From contig NW_002060943.1 in the NCBI RefSeq assembly GCF_000150275.1, forward strand, positions 10,373,064 through 10,437,063: 64,000 nt of DNA. The letters are read 5' to 3'. The translations under genes and the position numbers were made by a program. A model generated the notes under the pieces. It did no database searches and was not told where the DNA came from. It saw only the letters and a program-made list of their open reading frames with translations. Shown piece after piece: positions 1 through 12,001 of this stretch. Origin of the DNA: Trichoplax adhaerens. Taxonomy: Eukaryota > Placozoa > Uniplacotomia > Trichoplacea > Trichoplacidae. Numbering within the stretch: position 1 is the stretch's first letter; each line of letters starts with the position of its first letter.

Positions 1-473
1 CGCTTATACGCCTAAATTAAAATTGGATTAATTATAAATAGTAGTAATGCTTTACCGTTTGGGTTTTACTGCAGTCAGTTTTACCAATAACCACTATCGT
101 ATTTTCCTTGACATAGGTCCGGATTGGACTTGGTAGTTCAGTTGCCATCGTAAAACTGATTTACTGCAACTTCTTGTGGCTCAACCGCACCGCTTTTGCG
201 TCCCTACAACGGTTGTACAGTACTGTACAACCTATCGGTGTTGCACACGGTACTACAGTACCAGGTACCACCAACAGGCAGCCGGCGTTTCACTGTGACC
301 AAAGTATGAACCACTAAAAGAAAGCCGGTTTACTTTGAGTAGTCCATGACTGTATACAGTACTGCACATTTTTAGATACCCTTTTAGAGTCTCTAATAAA
401 AATATAATAATAAGGGTCTCTACTGCACGTTACCGTAGATCGTTCATTCGTGACTATTCGTGACTGCGGTCTA

Positions 474-915
474 TTGTACTGTACAGTGTACTGTACACTG
501 TAGTTTACTACCCTGTACAATACAGTACAATACAGTACTGTACAGTATAACGGCGCACATTACAGTACATTGTACTGTACAGTATATCTTTGATGTCAAC
601 CTTTGTCAGTGTCAGGAGTTCAGTTAACAATGAGAAATGAAAGGTGAGGGAGAATCAGTTTATTAGGAACAAATAGCAAGAGAATCACAAATGAAGGACA
701 GAGTGTATGTGGAAGGATTGCAACAGAACTGAATTCTTAATTGATTGATTGTTCTGCTTATATATTCTAGGTTGCAATATTGTATAGGAACAAATATAGA
801 GATCACAACTATGCATGTACCACTAGACTATACAGTACTGTACACTGTACAGTACAGTACTGTATAATAACAGGGTACAGTATGTGACACAGTACTACAG
901 CATACACTGTACTAT
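474..915. repeat. TACTG/CAGTA pentamer repeat cluster at left edge
   Basis: Dense stretches at about 474-580 and 828-915 consist of short runs of TACTG and its reverse complement CAGTA, meeting at TGTACA or GTAC palindromes. Looser single copies lie from about 215. The same repeat recurs next to gene starts through the window. No gene is recognised between 1 and 1500 apart from this material, and short open frames here are a by-product of the repeat. Confidence 0.85.
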
Positions 916-1119
916 CATTTTGAACCTGCTCTACTGAATCAATCAATCAAAATTTTTTAGAGTGAAATTTCTCGGGCGTCGGACTATAGATAAATACGAA
1001 TGAAGAAGATCTCTTGATACATCCAGGGGCTTCCAAGAGAAAATTTTGTTTCTCTTAGCAGTCCCTGATACATCTTAAGATGCATCACAAATAACTAACA
1101 AGGATCTCTATGCAAAATG

Positions 1120-1365
1120 ACGTACTGTACAGTGCAGAGTACATTTATTACAGTACTGTACTCATTGTCATTACAGTACAGTACACAGTACTGTACAGTA
1201 CACTGTACTGTAGTTGAGATTTTAATTAATTAATTCGCATTTGTTATTCAGTAATATTGATATACTGTACTGTACTGTACTGTACAGTATTTATTTATTT
1301 TTATTTTTTATTTTTTTTTATTATACCGTACAGTACGGTACAGTACAGTACAGTACCGCACAACC
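1120..1365. repeat. TACTG/CAGTA pentamer repeat cluster upstream of the 1514 ORF
   Basis: Runs at about 1121-1213 and 1261-1290 are (TACTG)n followed by (CAGTA)n, so they can fold as hairpins centred on TGTACA. Further copies at 1325-1360 are interrupted by TACGGTAC variants. The cluster ends about 150 bases before the ATG at 1514, the same spacing seen at the known genes of the window. This supports that ATG as a real gene start. Confidence 0.85.
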
Positions 1366-1513
1366 AAAAGCAAGGTAGCAGCAGATGATAGAGCACAGTA
1401 CTGCAGTTAAGCAAGCGAATTGGCATCAAAGAATAAAAATTACTGTAACAAAATCTTGGACTAAGGATATTTGTGCTTGATTGCACCAATAGTAATAATT
1501 ATTAAGAGTGCTT

Positions 1514-1801
1514 ATGTATAGACGATATTTTACATCGGGCAGTGAAGCAAGCCGAGGCAAGATTACAATTCTGGAACGAGCTAAATTAAAACTGGCTACG
1601 ACGATTATCAAACGCTACCCTCGCGGATTTTCGTCGCTAGCCGGATTGCGATTTTTCATTTTGATCGCTTTCCTATCTTTATTAGTCATCATTACCACTT
1701 TAATTGTACTTATCTTAAGGACTACTAGTGGAGCATTTACGGAAGTTGACAGCAATAACTTTGACATTGATTTCCCTGGCTTCGAGAATCGATTATTCTA
1801 A
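1514..1801 (+). CDS. Small predicted single-pass membrane protein, unassigned
   Basis: An open frame of 95 codons starts at an ATG at 1514 and ends at a TAA. The product begins with a basic, soluble-looking half of about 40 residues rich in Lys and Arg. One strongly hydrophobic segment follows at about residues 45-68 (isoleucine/leucine/valine-rich), then a short acidic tail. I do not recognise the family. Support comes from the amino-acid pattern, which looks like a real type of small tail-anchored or single-pass protein, and from the pentamer-repeat cluster just upstream. An AG at 1505-1506 could be an acceptor, so this may instead be the last exon of a longer gene. Confidence 0.45.
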   Translation: MYRRYFTSGSEASRGKITILERAKLKLATTIIKRYPRGFSSLAGLRFFILIAFLSLLVIITTLIVLILRTTSGAFTEVDSNNFDIDFPGFENRLF

Positions 1802-4331
1802 TAAACATGGATGAAGATACGATGAATGCCGGTGAGATATTTGAGACAGTACAATTGGTAGACTTGTAATGATTTTAACGTTTGTAAATTTTACTGACAT
1901 GTTACCATACCGAATAATGAATAAAAGTTAATGTACTTTGACGAGAAGTATCATAGAAATATCTGACTGTATGTTAAACGTATACTTATATGCTTTGCGT
2001 CGACTACAGAACTAAAGACAATACTGTATACTAGAGCAGTCACTGTCAGTATATGTAAACTACTGTACAATGTGATAAAAACGTTGGTTATAATATACTG
2101 TATAATAAACAAGCACTACAGTACAGGTATATGAGTGATCGAAATTGTTGATGATATATTACTATATCCTAAGCCTATATTAACGGTACATCAATCTCTA
2201 TAAACTTAAAAATTATGGCGGTAAAGCTTTTGAAAAGTTGATACAGCTTTTATCAATAACTGTAACATAGTGTTGAATCCCAGTATACGCTTGTTAACTG
2301 CAATACTAAAAGCTTTTAATCAAAGGTATTAGATATCTACTGTATTGTCAGACGTAAATACTATGCTATTTTTATAGCGAATATTGGTAAACTTATTCTT
2401 TTTATACCGAAAAGGATTCGCATGCTCTACCTGCTTCTGATCATCATATTAATAATTATAATCAGTAGTGGTCAAAGTTTACTGACGATAATACAAAACT
2501 TTTTAAGATTATAACGCGCAGATACGCGTAGCACTATGCGTACCTAGCGAGAAAGTTTTTATTAATTAAATAATTCCAGGTCCCAGATGATCATCGTTTA
2601 TTCACAAATTTTAGTTTACAGTGGCAGACTCTGGTAGCCTGCTCTGAATCCAACTAATATCAACAGATACAGTATAACTTTCTACAGTATTACATAATAC
2701 AAGTAATAAATAATAAATAATAAAGATATATCACTGGTTGATCAGCCAGCGCAGCTGGTTACACGTATATAGACGACGGAGTACATAAACGGATCTAAAT
2801 TCTACTACGATTAGAACTGTTGTTAATAAACAGTAGTTATACTAACAGTTCTCGCTATATGAAGTCGATTCCAGGTTAAGATTTAAATTAGTTGCTTTAA
2901 AAGAATTCTCGTTATAGCATATTACAGTACGTGATTCAATTCCAGATGGGTTGTTAACTGTAAATTCGAACAGTTTAGAAGTTTACAAATACCTTTTACC
3001 TTAAAGTAAGTAAGATGTTCATATCCGTGAAAGCATCATCTGAACAATTTCAATCATCAATGATATAATGAAGCGTTCTATTTATTTAATCTATGTACGT
3101 AAAAATGTATTGGAATCTTGAGCTATCTTAAAACAGCAGAACGATGCCATACTTTTGTTGGTATAAAATTATGGTATAGCATTTCTGAACGGTAGCCAAG
3201 GAGTTTAGCAATAGAGTATCGGGTTCAGTCGCTCCAAAGTCTCAATGTTGAATCGAGCTGTACTCTGTACAGTATATCTATATTGTATGCAATCGCTTAC
3301 ACACACGTATAGTCCTTTTTTAGGATTGCTGTATTAGCAGGAGCTTAACCTTCAGCTTGGTAGTTACGTAGAAGTACAGTAGTATAGAGTAGATCCGTTA
3401 GATGTTTATCACATGTAATGGGAGCAAGTCAATCAATTAATGCTCCCTATCCACTAGCTTCACGAAGCATTAATTAATTTAATTTAATTTAGTCTATTGA
3501 TCGATTTATTTATTACAATAACTTTAAAGTTAACCATTAACAAATACGGGTTTTTTATTTATTAGACTATTGTATATGTAGACATATTCAGATTTGAAAC
3601 TATAATAACCACTTTTTAGTGCTACCACGCGTATAGTATACAATTACATATTTAAAATTTATTTTTAAATAAGCCTTGAATGTTGATTGTCTACCGTTTT
3701 AAGATTTGGAATCTAGATTGTCAGAAAGAAAAGAAAGCTAACATGGAATGAATAACTATAATCATCACCTGCTTTGGTTTCGATTATTGAAGTTTATATT
3801 ATCCATTACGTACTTCGCGATGATAACTTTAGTTTAAATTTCCTTAAAACCAAATTTATTACGGAGAGAAATCAAATGGGTAGTATTTAATTAAGAATGA
3901 ACACTATTGATGTAAAATAAAAATTGTTTAGTCGCAATTCTTTCTTTCCTTTTCTTCCCTTGCCCAAGTGTATGTGAATCTCACACAAAAAAATTAATCT
4001 TGAAATACATGTATATGTATACATATTAATTATGATGTAATCAGTCATACTAATATCGTTGCATAGAGACTTTATTAACGAATGCTTGTCTTGGATTTGT
4101 TACCAAATGACGGATATGGCATGGCATTAAAAGCTCTCATTCTGAATGCAATTATTTGTATTATTTCAGTGACTAATGCATTGTAGTTATTTATTTATTT
4201 ACTGTCTCAAATGAATATATAACTCGTTATCAAATTTATTACTGTATGTGTTCTGATATTGTGTAACACAATATTTATCTTAGGAATAAAAGCCATATCA
4301 TCAAATTATTAATTAGTAATATTTTCTGCAG
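1802..4331. other. Intergenic, no recognised gene
   Basis: About 2.5 kb of AT-rich sequence without a long open frame. Only isolated pentamer copies occur (for example near 2060 and 2115). A 34-codon frame at about 4082-4186 was looked at but has no supported splice sites or recognisable product. Confidence 0.6.
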
Positions 4332-4386
4332 CTATCAGGATCACGTGCTAGGAAATTTTATTATTTTAGATGATGAGAATCTAAGA
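4332..4386 (+). other. Orphan exon candidate
   Basis: A pyrimidine-rich acceptor ending TTTCTGCAG precedes 55 bases that are open as one leading base plus 18 codons (starting Tyr-Gln-Asp-His-Val-Leu-Gly-Asn). They end at AGA followed by the donor GTAAGG. Both splice sites are near-ideal. I could not identify the protein or link the exon with confidence to neighbours. A strong acceptor at about 4715 and an open frame at 4838-4996 are possible partners. If real, an unannotated plus-strand gene lies between 1.8 and 5.3 kb. Confidence 0.3.
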
Positions 4387-4837
4387 GTAAGGATGTATTA
4401 ATATAGTAATTTATACTTTCATTCATGAGAGATTTGCAATGAATTGACAATTCATTGATTTAAAAGGAAAACGATAAATTAAGATAGATGAGTATGTCAA
4501 GTATACAGTACATCGAATAAGATTTCTTCGAACTGCTTTTGGCTGCATAACCAATCTTGACTGCTGTCTGCTTCATTAAAGAAATCTGATTACTTCTACA
4601 TATACACTGCGTCACGCTTTTACTTGAATAGTGTCGGTTATAATAATTACAATTAACTGGAGTCGTATATAGCATATACATAAATATCAATAATAGTTAT
4701 AATCACTTTGCAGGCATTTAAACTGATTAAATAAGAAACAATCTATAATATTCTCATTATACGCGTACTATTAATACAATATGACTAAAAGTTTTCTCAT
4801 AAAATAATATATGAGGATGAATCATAAAATTTATTAA

Positions 4838-4996
4838 GCGAATGCTTTGGTCGGGCCAAAGTTATCCGAAGATAGTACATTGGATGACTTACTCATTGAA
4901 TTAGTCAAAGAACAAGCGCAATTAATAATGATCAATAAGTCACAGCGGTGGCATGGTCTGTTGCATTGGATATATACAGCGGTTACCGTAAAATAG
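4838..4996 (+). other. Possible terminal exon, unassigned
   Basis: After an AAG acceptor at about 4835 a frame stays open for roughly 50 codons and ends in TAG at 4994-4996. The peptide contains an acidic and leucine-rich stretch (Leu-Ser-Glu-Asp-Ser-Thr-Leu-Asp-Asp-Leu-Leu) and a tryptophan-containing tail, and it looks protein-like. It has no start codon of its own in frame at the beginning. It could be the last exon of the gene hinted at by 4332-4386, but the phases do not join directly. Chance is a real alternative. Confidence 0.25.
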
Positions 4997-5356
4997 GTGA
5001 AATCAAGATACACAGCATAAAGTACTCAAATTTAATACATTAATACGAAATTAAAGAAGGCAATACTGCGTCCCTATGCATACATAGGAACTGAATGTAT
5101 CAACTTTTGTATCTTGATGTAGTGCGTGCCATAAATTGTATACAGTGATATATCGTATACGAATTGTAATAAAATTCTAGTCTGTAGGTATATTTCTTAT
5201 GAGCGTCATGAACACAGACTCGTATCCTCTATCCATATTCTCTCAGCTAACTGCCTATAAAGTGATGAGATTAATTCACTTCGTAAAAATAATAGTTTTC
5301 AAGATTAATGTTAGTTCGAGTTGATATGGATAGATTCAATAATCTTAGAATTATAG

Positions 5357-7505
5357 TTATACCAATAAAGAAAATTTGTAAAGCTTATTGCCACATCTGC
5401 ATTCCAGATATTCAATAGTGACTGGATTTAGATCTTCAAGATACTCCTCTAATTTCGTCTAAGAATTTGTAATAAATTGCATTAGCAGGTAAAGCAAAAT
5501 GTACAGCTAGATTATTAAATTTTATTATTGAATGGACATTACCTGTAATTTGTTCATTATTGACTGATTAAACTTATCAACCTGATTTCCTGGGCACCAG
5601 CCAATACTGATATGAAATGAAGGTGGCTATAAAAAGTCATTAATATTGTAAGATTTAAAAACAGTAGCGCAGATAGTCAATATGATAAAGCTGATCAAAT
5701 AACAGAGTTGAAACCTATTGTCTTATATTAATTATCATTAGCGTTACCTCGTAAAATGGCGGCAGTTGGTACTTTCGGAAGCATTCGTTAATAGAATTTG
5801 TGAGTGATCGCAACTACAGTAAGTATAATAATAGATAAGCTGTGAATATCAATGTGTAGCTACTACTGTGCCATGATAAAGTGTACTAAATTCTTTTTAC
5901 CTGCTCATAGCCACCGTAAATTTCTATTGCTAAAAAAGTTCTATGTAAGCGAAATCATATCAAATCAATACTCATACGTCAAAAACACATGCCTTATCAA
6001 TTCCTAGAATCTAATAGTCAGGTTGATAAATACACTAATTCTACACAGCTATATGAGGTCAGTTTTAGTATACCTTGTATAATCGTCATTTGGATAAACT
6101 GCGATCGAGTTCATATAACAGTTAAACCTATACAGGTTACGAGTATTTTGACATCTCAGTTAGGATCTACATAGTGTAACAAATAACGACATTTAGCATC
6201 GTTAAAATTATTACCAACCTTGTCTTAGTCGTTAGTGCAGCCTTTATATCGTTCATTAAAGGTTGCATAATGTGAAAGCCTATATGCACATTTTTTGATA
6301 AGCTGATGTGAAGTTCACCTTCTATAATTCTTTCAAGAGTAGGTAAGGCTGGCTTGGCTGTGCTGATCAAGTCAGCTACAACAACATCGAATAACCCTCC
6401 ACCAGACACTTTGTACAAGATATTTAAACCATTATAGAATTAAACAAATGAATCTGTATTATATACAGGGCAATATGCACTTAATAAGTAAATTCTGAAA
6501 TCTTACTAATGAGAATAGAATGTGTAATATGCCAATAATTATATCTCGCCATACTGTACAATGATAAAATTAAAACATCTAAATATTAATCTGAATTACT
6601 GCGCTAAGCTGATATTCACTTAGTAACTGATGTGACTAACCAACTTGAATCCTATTCTACCATAGGATAAAATCTGTACGTACAATAATAATTAATTTTG
6701 TAAAATTGAAAAAATCGTATTCAAAAACTTCGTTTTCATAGTATTTTAAATGTAATTAACTCTATTAATATACATCATGTAAAAGCATATATTAAATTAC
6801 GAAATGATATATGTATAGGAAGTATACAGTACATATATATTACTACATTGCTTACAAGGGACACAAACATAAGTCAGCCATTTCCCACGATCTTGCGACA
6901 TGTGATTCCTATAACTGGTGACATTAGATATGCTAGCGAGTTGGTTATCTTCTTTCTCTAAGGAGCAGCCATGAGTTTGATTTATTAATGCTACTTACTA
7001 TTAAATTACGAATGATATACAATAGATGTAGCCATATAATACGGTATGCGTATAAGATCTTGTACCTTCGCTGAACATTTGCAGAATGCTAGATGGAATA
7101 TTTGGTGCATACCTAAGTTTTAACGTACGTATAAAACAATATTAATAAATAACGATAACATTTCCGAGATTAAAATAAATAAATAATAAAACGACTTTAT
7201 TATAGACCAGAAACACTACTGTAAAATTATTATTACAACTACTGCAAATTTGCTATCCATTCGAAGAAAATCGTTTCTTACTACGAGATATGTAAAGGAT
7301 GCAATATCATTATGTCTATGAATTAACCTAATCGTACTACTTTATCTCTCAATACTGTACTTTATAACGATGCATACTTAGGATTGCGTGTGTTTCCCTC
7401 ACAGTTTATCCCATCATCAACCTTAGGCCGTGTTTGATTTTCTTGGTTATCGATATCTGATGAGCTCTCACTGTCGTAATCGTGACAAATTCTAAACAGA
7501 GCCAT
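5357..7505 (-). CDS. USB1: U6 snRNA phosphodiesterase USB1 (3'-5' RNA exonuclease)
   Basis: USB1 trims the oligo-uridine tail of U6 snRNA in the nucleus and leaves a protected 3' end. I rebuilt nine exons: 7505-7378, 7112-7066, 6957-6856, 6408-6219, 6127-6074, 5940-5901, 5813-5748, 5626-5543 and 5458-5357. They sum to 813 bases, 270 residues, against 265 in human. The two catalytic HxS motifs of the 2H phosphoesterase family are present as His-Ile-Ser at residues 126-128 and 214-216, with the family context PPSFHISIGWC at the second. The N-terminus is acidic and serine-rich, as in human, and the C-terminus carries the CxCGNKLY-type ending. Exon 3 uses an acceptor at 6958-6959; a nearer AG would break the frame. 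The gene is transcribed away from ARL2BP across a repeat-filled 544-base interval. Confidence 0.93.
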
Positions 7506-8049
7506 TTGCTGTCATTTTGTAAGTTGCTCGTCAAGGGAGCGCAGGCCGGCGTCGCCTTGAGCCAAAGTACTGTACATACAGTGTACAGTACACTGTACGA
7601 TACTGTACTACAGTACTGTACTGTACTGTACAGTATACTGTCTGCAGTTTATCAATGCGCAGTACTGAACTTACCAATATTATTGTAGTACAGTACAGTA
7701 CCGTACGATGGAGTCCATGACTGTACATACTGTACTGTACTGTACAGTATCATGGCTGTGTACTGTACTGTAACTGTACTGTACAGTGTACAGTACAGTA
7801 CAGTACTAATCTTTTTAGTAAGTACTGTAGTCCATTACTATCACTGACTACTGTACAGTACAGTACACTGTATTCGTAGTCTACAGTACATACTGTGGTC
7901 GATGGTGTACTGTACTGTACTGTACAGTACAGTGAGTTAGGGTCCCTTTTTTACAGTACTGCACAATTTACTCTACCTTACTGTACTGTACTGTACTGTA
8001 CACGGTATACGGTACCTGAGTAGACAACTAGACGGCAAAAAGCATCACC
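7506..8049. promoter_or_regulatory. Head-to-head promoter interval of USB1 and ARL2BP
   Basis: The start codons of USB1 (minus, 7505) and ARL2BP (plus, 8050) are only 544 bases apart, so both promoters must lie here or overlap the other gene. Nearly the whole interval is pentamer repeat. No TATA-like box stands out. Bidirectional promoter function is inferred from position only. Confidence 0.7.
7566..8012. repeat. TACTG/CAGTA pentamer repeat filling the USB1/ARL2BP promoter
   Basis: Repeat units run from about 60 bases upstream of the USB1 ATG to about 40 bases upstream of the ARL2BP ATG. Blocks of three to five TACTG units (for example 7978-8000) alternate with CAGTA blocks and degenerate spacers. 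Inverted junctions at TGTACA make several perfect palindromes. Short ORFs at 7482-7728 on both strands are repeat by-products. Confidence 0.9.
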
Positions 8050-11000
8050 ATGGCGGCAAATCGTCCAGGTACTTCTATTTTGATAGATTAAGAAAATGCA
8101 AGGAAATAACTTAATATCCTATACAGCAACCTCAGTGGTAGTTTGTACACTGATAATTAATAGAAATTACTGCTGTGCAATATTCAGTTAATAATCTACA
8201 GAATTCTTCTACTCATGCCTGACGCAAAGGCATTGCGATATGGAAAGTGCGCGATATCAGTAATAGCTAACACAAATTCAAGCGCAAAAGCTTAAAATAT
8301 CAGTACGTAAATCCACACGTTGATTCACTGTACTGTATATCGTCTATCCTCTTAAGTGTATATAACGAAAATAAAACTTCTAAGGCAAAAGACGATATTC
8401 TGCACAAGATTATTAAAATCTTTATAAATCCTTGTCATGTAAAGGAACTAACGTTGCGATTAATAAAATAGAATAAATTTGATTAATCGTTGATGTTTGC
8501 TATTATTTCTAATGTTGTAGATGAGGTCGATTTAAATTTTGAAGAAAACATTGTTATTGGCAGGTAATGTCGATTAAAATTATTTAGGATAACCCCAATT
8601 ATGATATACTGTATCCACTGGTAGTATCATGAAGTAATTTAAAATCTAATACCTTAAGATAGTTTCGGTACTAGAATTAAAAGTACCACAAGTACGAGTG
8701 ATATATAGCAACAGACACACTATTATATTCTTAAAGATTTATATATAATGATGACTTGATAATTACTGATGGCACTGACGCTATTTATATTCATTTTATC
8801 TGTACAATATTCATACTGATGGCGTTATAACAGTTATATTACGCGAGTATATTGTAATGTTAGACCTAATGCAATATTTCATGATATTTTTTCAGGTCCA
8901 ACAGACAAGATGCTAAATTTGATACAATTATTGGTCATTTAGAAGATATTATTATGGGTATGAATTTATCGGTAGTTCATGATAAAATTATGCATATACA
9001 TAAAAATGCTTGAAGACCATACTTACATTGTTACCATGCGATAACTATAAGCTAAATGAATATTTTTCTCTTACGTTACTACATTTACATCCATCTAGTG
9101 TTTAGAGAAATGAACATAATTACTAGCTATTCTCGTAGTAATTTTATTATGTATACAATACATGATAAATGATGATGCCGTAAATCACTATAGGTAGTTG
9201 CCCGTTGCCATATCTAATTCTGATCAAGTAATTACATTAAAATATTACTCAGTGGATTTTGAATTAAAACTAAAGACCATGTCATGCTTATTAGCACCCA
9301 ATGATGAACATACATTTATCATGCTGTAAACTAGTTGATTTATATATCGCAGACATTACTCAATATATCTTTTAAAGAAGTTCTAATACGCGTTTCTAAA
9401 TTAGCATTTGGACAAAACAAATGTCTCATTGATCAGTCATGAGTCATTAGCTCATTTTTATAGATTTTTTTTATGTCATTAATTGCTCCACTATAATTCT
9501 GCTAGCGAAATCTTTTCATGAGACAGTTTTGACAAAGTAATGAGATAGCTTTCTTTAATGGAAAATATGTAGACTTTAACTTAAATATAATAATTACGCA
9601 TATATATATCAATTAATTATAATTATCGACGTTAGAGGTTACGTTTTCCTTACCATTAGTTGATTAATATGTAAATGCCTTATTGTCAATACTCTGTTGT
9701 AAGTTACGCAATATAAGTCATAATATCCTCATAGGATTTTGTAATTCTTTAACAGACGGTAAGTTAATGATATCTAATAGTATGAATAATATTGTGTTGT
9801 CTTATCCTGAAGCAACTGGTATGCATGTAAATTCTATGTATCTTACCAGCTTATTCGAATAAGAAATGCTAACCGATCTTAATTTTAGAGGATGAATTTC
9901 AACAAATGGAAAGTGATTTCATGGAAAAGTACTATATGGAGTTTGAGAATACCGAAGAGAATAAGCTTATCTATACTGATATCTTTAATGAATATGTAAG
10001 TGTTTTATGTGTTACAGAATTTCTCTTTACGCTAAGAGTTTATAGTCATATTGCACACTTTAATAGGTTTTATCCGGCACTTAGCACATAAGGCAAAGGC
10101 TTTGTAAAATATTAACTACCAAGAAATTGTAATTTAAGTGTGATACAAGATTACTTTCTTAGGTTAGTACTATTGAAAAATACACAGAAGAATCATTACG
10201 AGCACGGATGCCTAATTTTTCAATGAAAGAATTTATGAAGATGTTACAGTAAGTGCTACTGAAATTAGACACAATCGATACGGAAAATTCACTTTGTGTG
10301 ATATTGTATATTTGTATAGAGCATGCTATCTATTATAAACATTATCGTTCTATCGAAATTGTTACAGCACACCTAGTTTTACATCTGTTTGTTGTCATGG
10401 CGCTTTCAATACTGCTTCATTCGGATATTCTCGATTAGATGTAGTAATACGTGCTATAGTCTGCTTTTAAATTAAATAAATCGGAAATACTGTACTAGTT
10501 ATTTGCTTTATGAAGGTATGTAAATATTCATTTATTAAATTTTATGTTTTGTAAATGTTACTAGTTATCACTTGTAAGCCAATTGATTAGAATATTTAAT
10601 TTCTTTTATTCTTATAAGATCTCGTCAAGATCAAATTGAAGGAGAAATTTTCGACATGTTGACATCCTTCACGGACTTTTTAACATTCAAGGAAAAATTT
10701 TTAGATTACAAAGCTGTACGTTTAATACGCTATTGCAAAATTTCTGATATTACCGGTATTATCTTCTATTTGAATCTATTGACGCCCAAAAAAGATATAT
10801 TACCGTACTAATGATATATAAAAATAACTTTCGTCAGCTTTAGTTTAAAATAATTAAATTCATTATGAGCCACAGTAGCTCAATACCTTATAGTGCTAGA
10901 GATTATCAATTTCTAGATGCATTGCAACTATCTTTAATTGATCAGATACAAGCGTTCCGACGCTTAAATAATAGCATATAATTGTTTGCATCTTGTATAA

Positions 11001-11444
11001 ACTAAATCAGTTTAATTGAATGTTAACAATTTAGAGTAATAGAGCAAAGAAGGTACTGTTCCTGATCTTAGCATTGGTCCGTCTATTTCATCTATAACAA
11101 TCAATCGTAATATGGGTCGTGCGAACCCCAACTTTACTATTTGCAATCAGAGTTCGCAAGCAGTCCCTATGACCTCCGTAGGATTTCCTGCAACTGTAGT
11201 TTCCAATCTACCGATTAGTCAATCCCCTGTCGGTGGTACCGGTACTACAACCGATAGATTACAAGATATCAACATAGACCAACAATCAATGTCTACAAAC
11301 GATTCACCGATTGATATAGAAAACAAACATGCAACCAGCTCCGATTTTGCAATTGGAAATCAAAATACAGTGAATGTTCATCACCAGGAATTAATCGATC
11401 ATTCGGAAGACTTACTAGAGCCACCAGAAAGCATGGAACTATAG
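8050..11444 (+). CDS. ARL2BP: ARL2-binding protein (BART domain)
   Basis: ARL2BP binds the GTP form of the small GTPases ARL2/ARL3 and acts at centrosomes, cilia and mitochondria. Seven exons: 8050-8068, 8521-8563, 8896-8957, 9889-9995, 10163-10248, 10619-10715 and 11043-11444. They sum to 816 bases, 271 residues. Exon 1 is only six codons plus one base but has an ideal start context (ACCATGG). The alternative ATG at 8493 lies in what reads as the polypyrimidine end of intron 1. Exons 2-6 match the BART domain closely, including LEDIIM, ENKLIYT, IFNEY, FDML and FTDFL. The last exon adds about 110 residues, rich in Ser, Thr, Asn and Gln, beyond the short tail of the 163-residue human protein. 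AATAAA follows at 11461-11466. The gene faces NUP93 tail-to-tail. Confidence 0.95.
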
Positions 11445-12001
11445 ATAATTATAATTAAAAAATAAACTGCTGTACATGCTACCAAATACGCTAATGTGTT
11501 TACAGAAGCGTTAAAAACGTGAAAGTGGCGTTTAGGCGATGTTTGAGACATGGCATTATCTTCATTAGCTTCCTGATAGGAATAGTTAAAAAAGCGTCAA
11601 AGGATGTTTTCTATCTTACCAGGTGGAGTTCTACTGTAATTACACAAATACTTAAATGTATCCTTGTGGACAACAAGATGATCCTTGTTTCCCTGGTTGT
11701 TGAAAATCATAGGCATGATTACTATTATATTAACATTTTTATACATTTATCATATAGTATTTAATCGATTCTTCGACTTTTTTACAGCTTCAAAAAACGT
11801 AGCTAAATTTAATATAACTGATTATTCAATTCATTTATGAAAGAGGTATTGTTCATTAACATTTGCTAGCAATATGTGTTATTACTTCATCCTGTACATG
11901 TTTAATTAAGATACTTAGGAAAAATATCATTAATAAATTTCAGTGGCGGACGTGATACGAATGTTTACTGCTAATACACATTTCGAGTACATATGATAAA
12001 T
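11445..12001. other. Tail-to-tail interval ARL2BP/NUP93
   Basis: It holds the ARL2BP polyadenylation signal (AATAAA, 11461-11466) and presumably both 3' untranslated regions. An open frame at 11519-11764 has no recognisable product and lies where the 3' UTR is expected, so it was not called. No pentamer-repeat cluster is present. Confidence 0.6.

Noticed and set aside
7566-8012. CRISPR-like or satellite array
   Set aside because: Units are 5 bases, with no spacers of constant length and no cas genes; the context is a eukaryotic promoter.
8493-8563. ATG at 8493 as the ARL2BP start
   Set aside because: The sequence 8493-8520 reads as a polypyrimidine tract and TAG acceptor. The six-codon exon at 8050 with ideal start context joins in phase and gives a better N-terminus.
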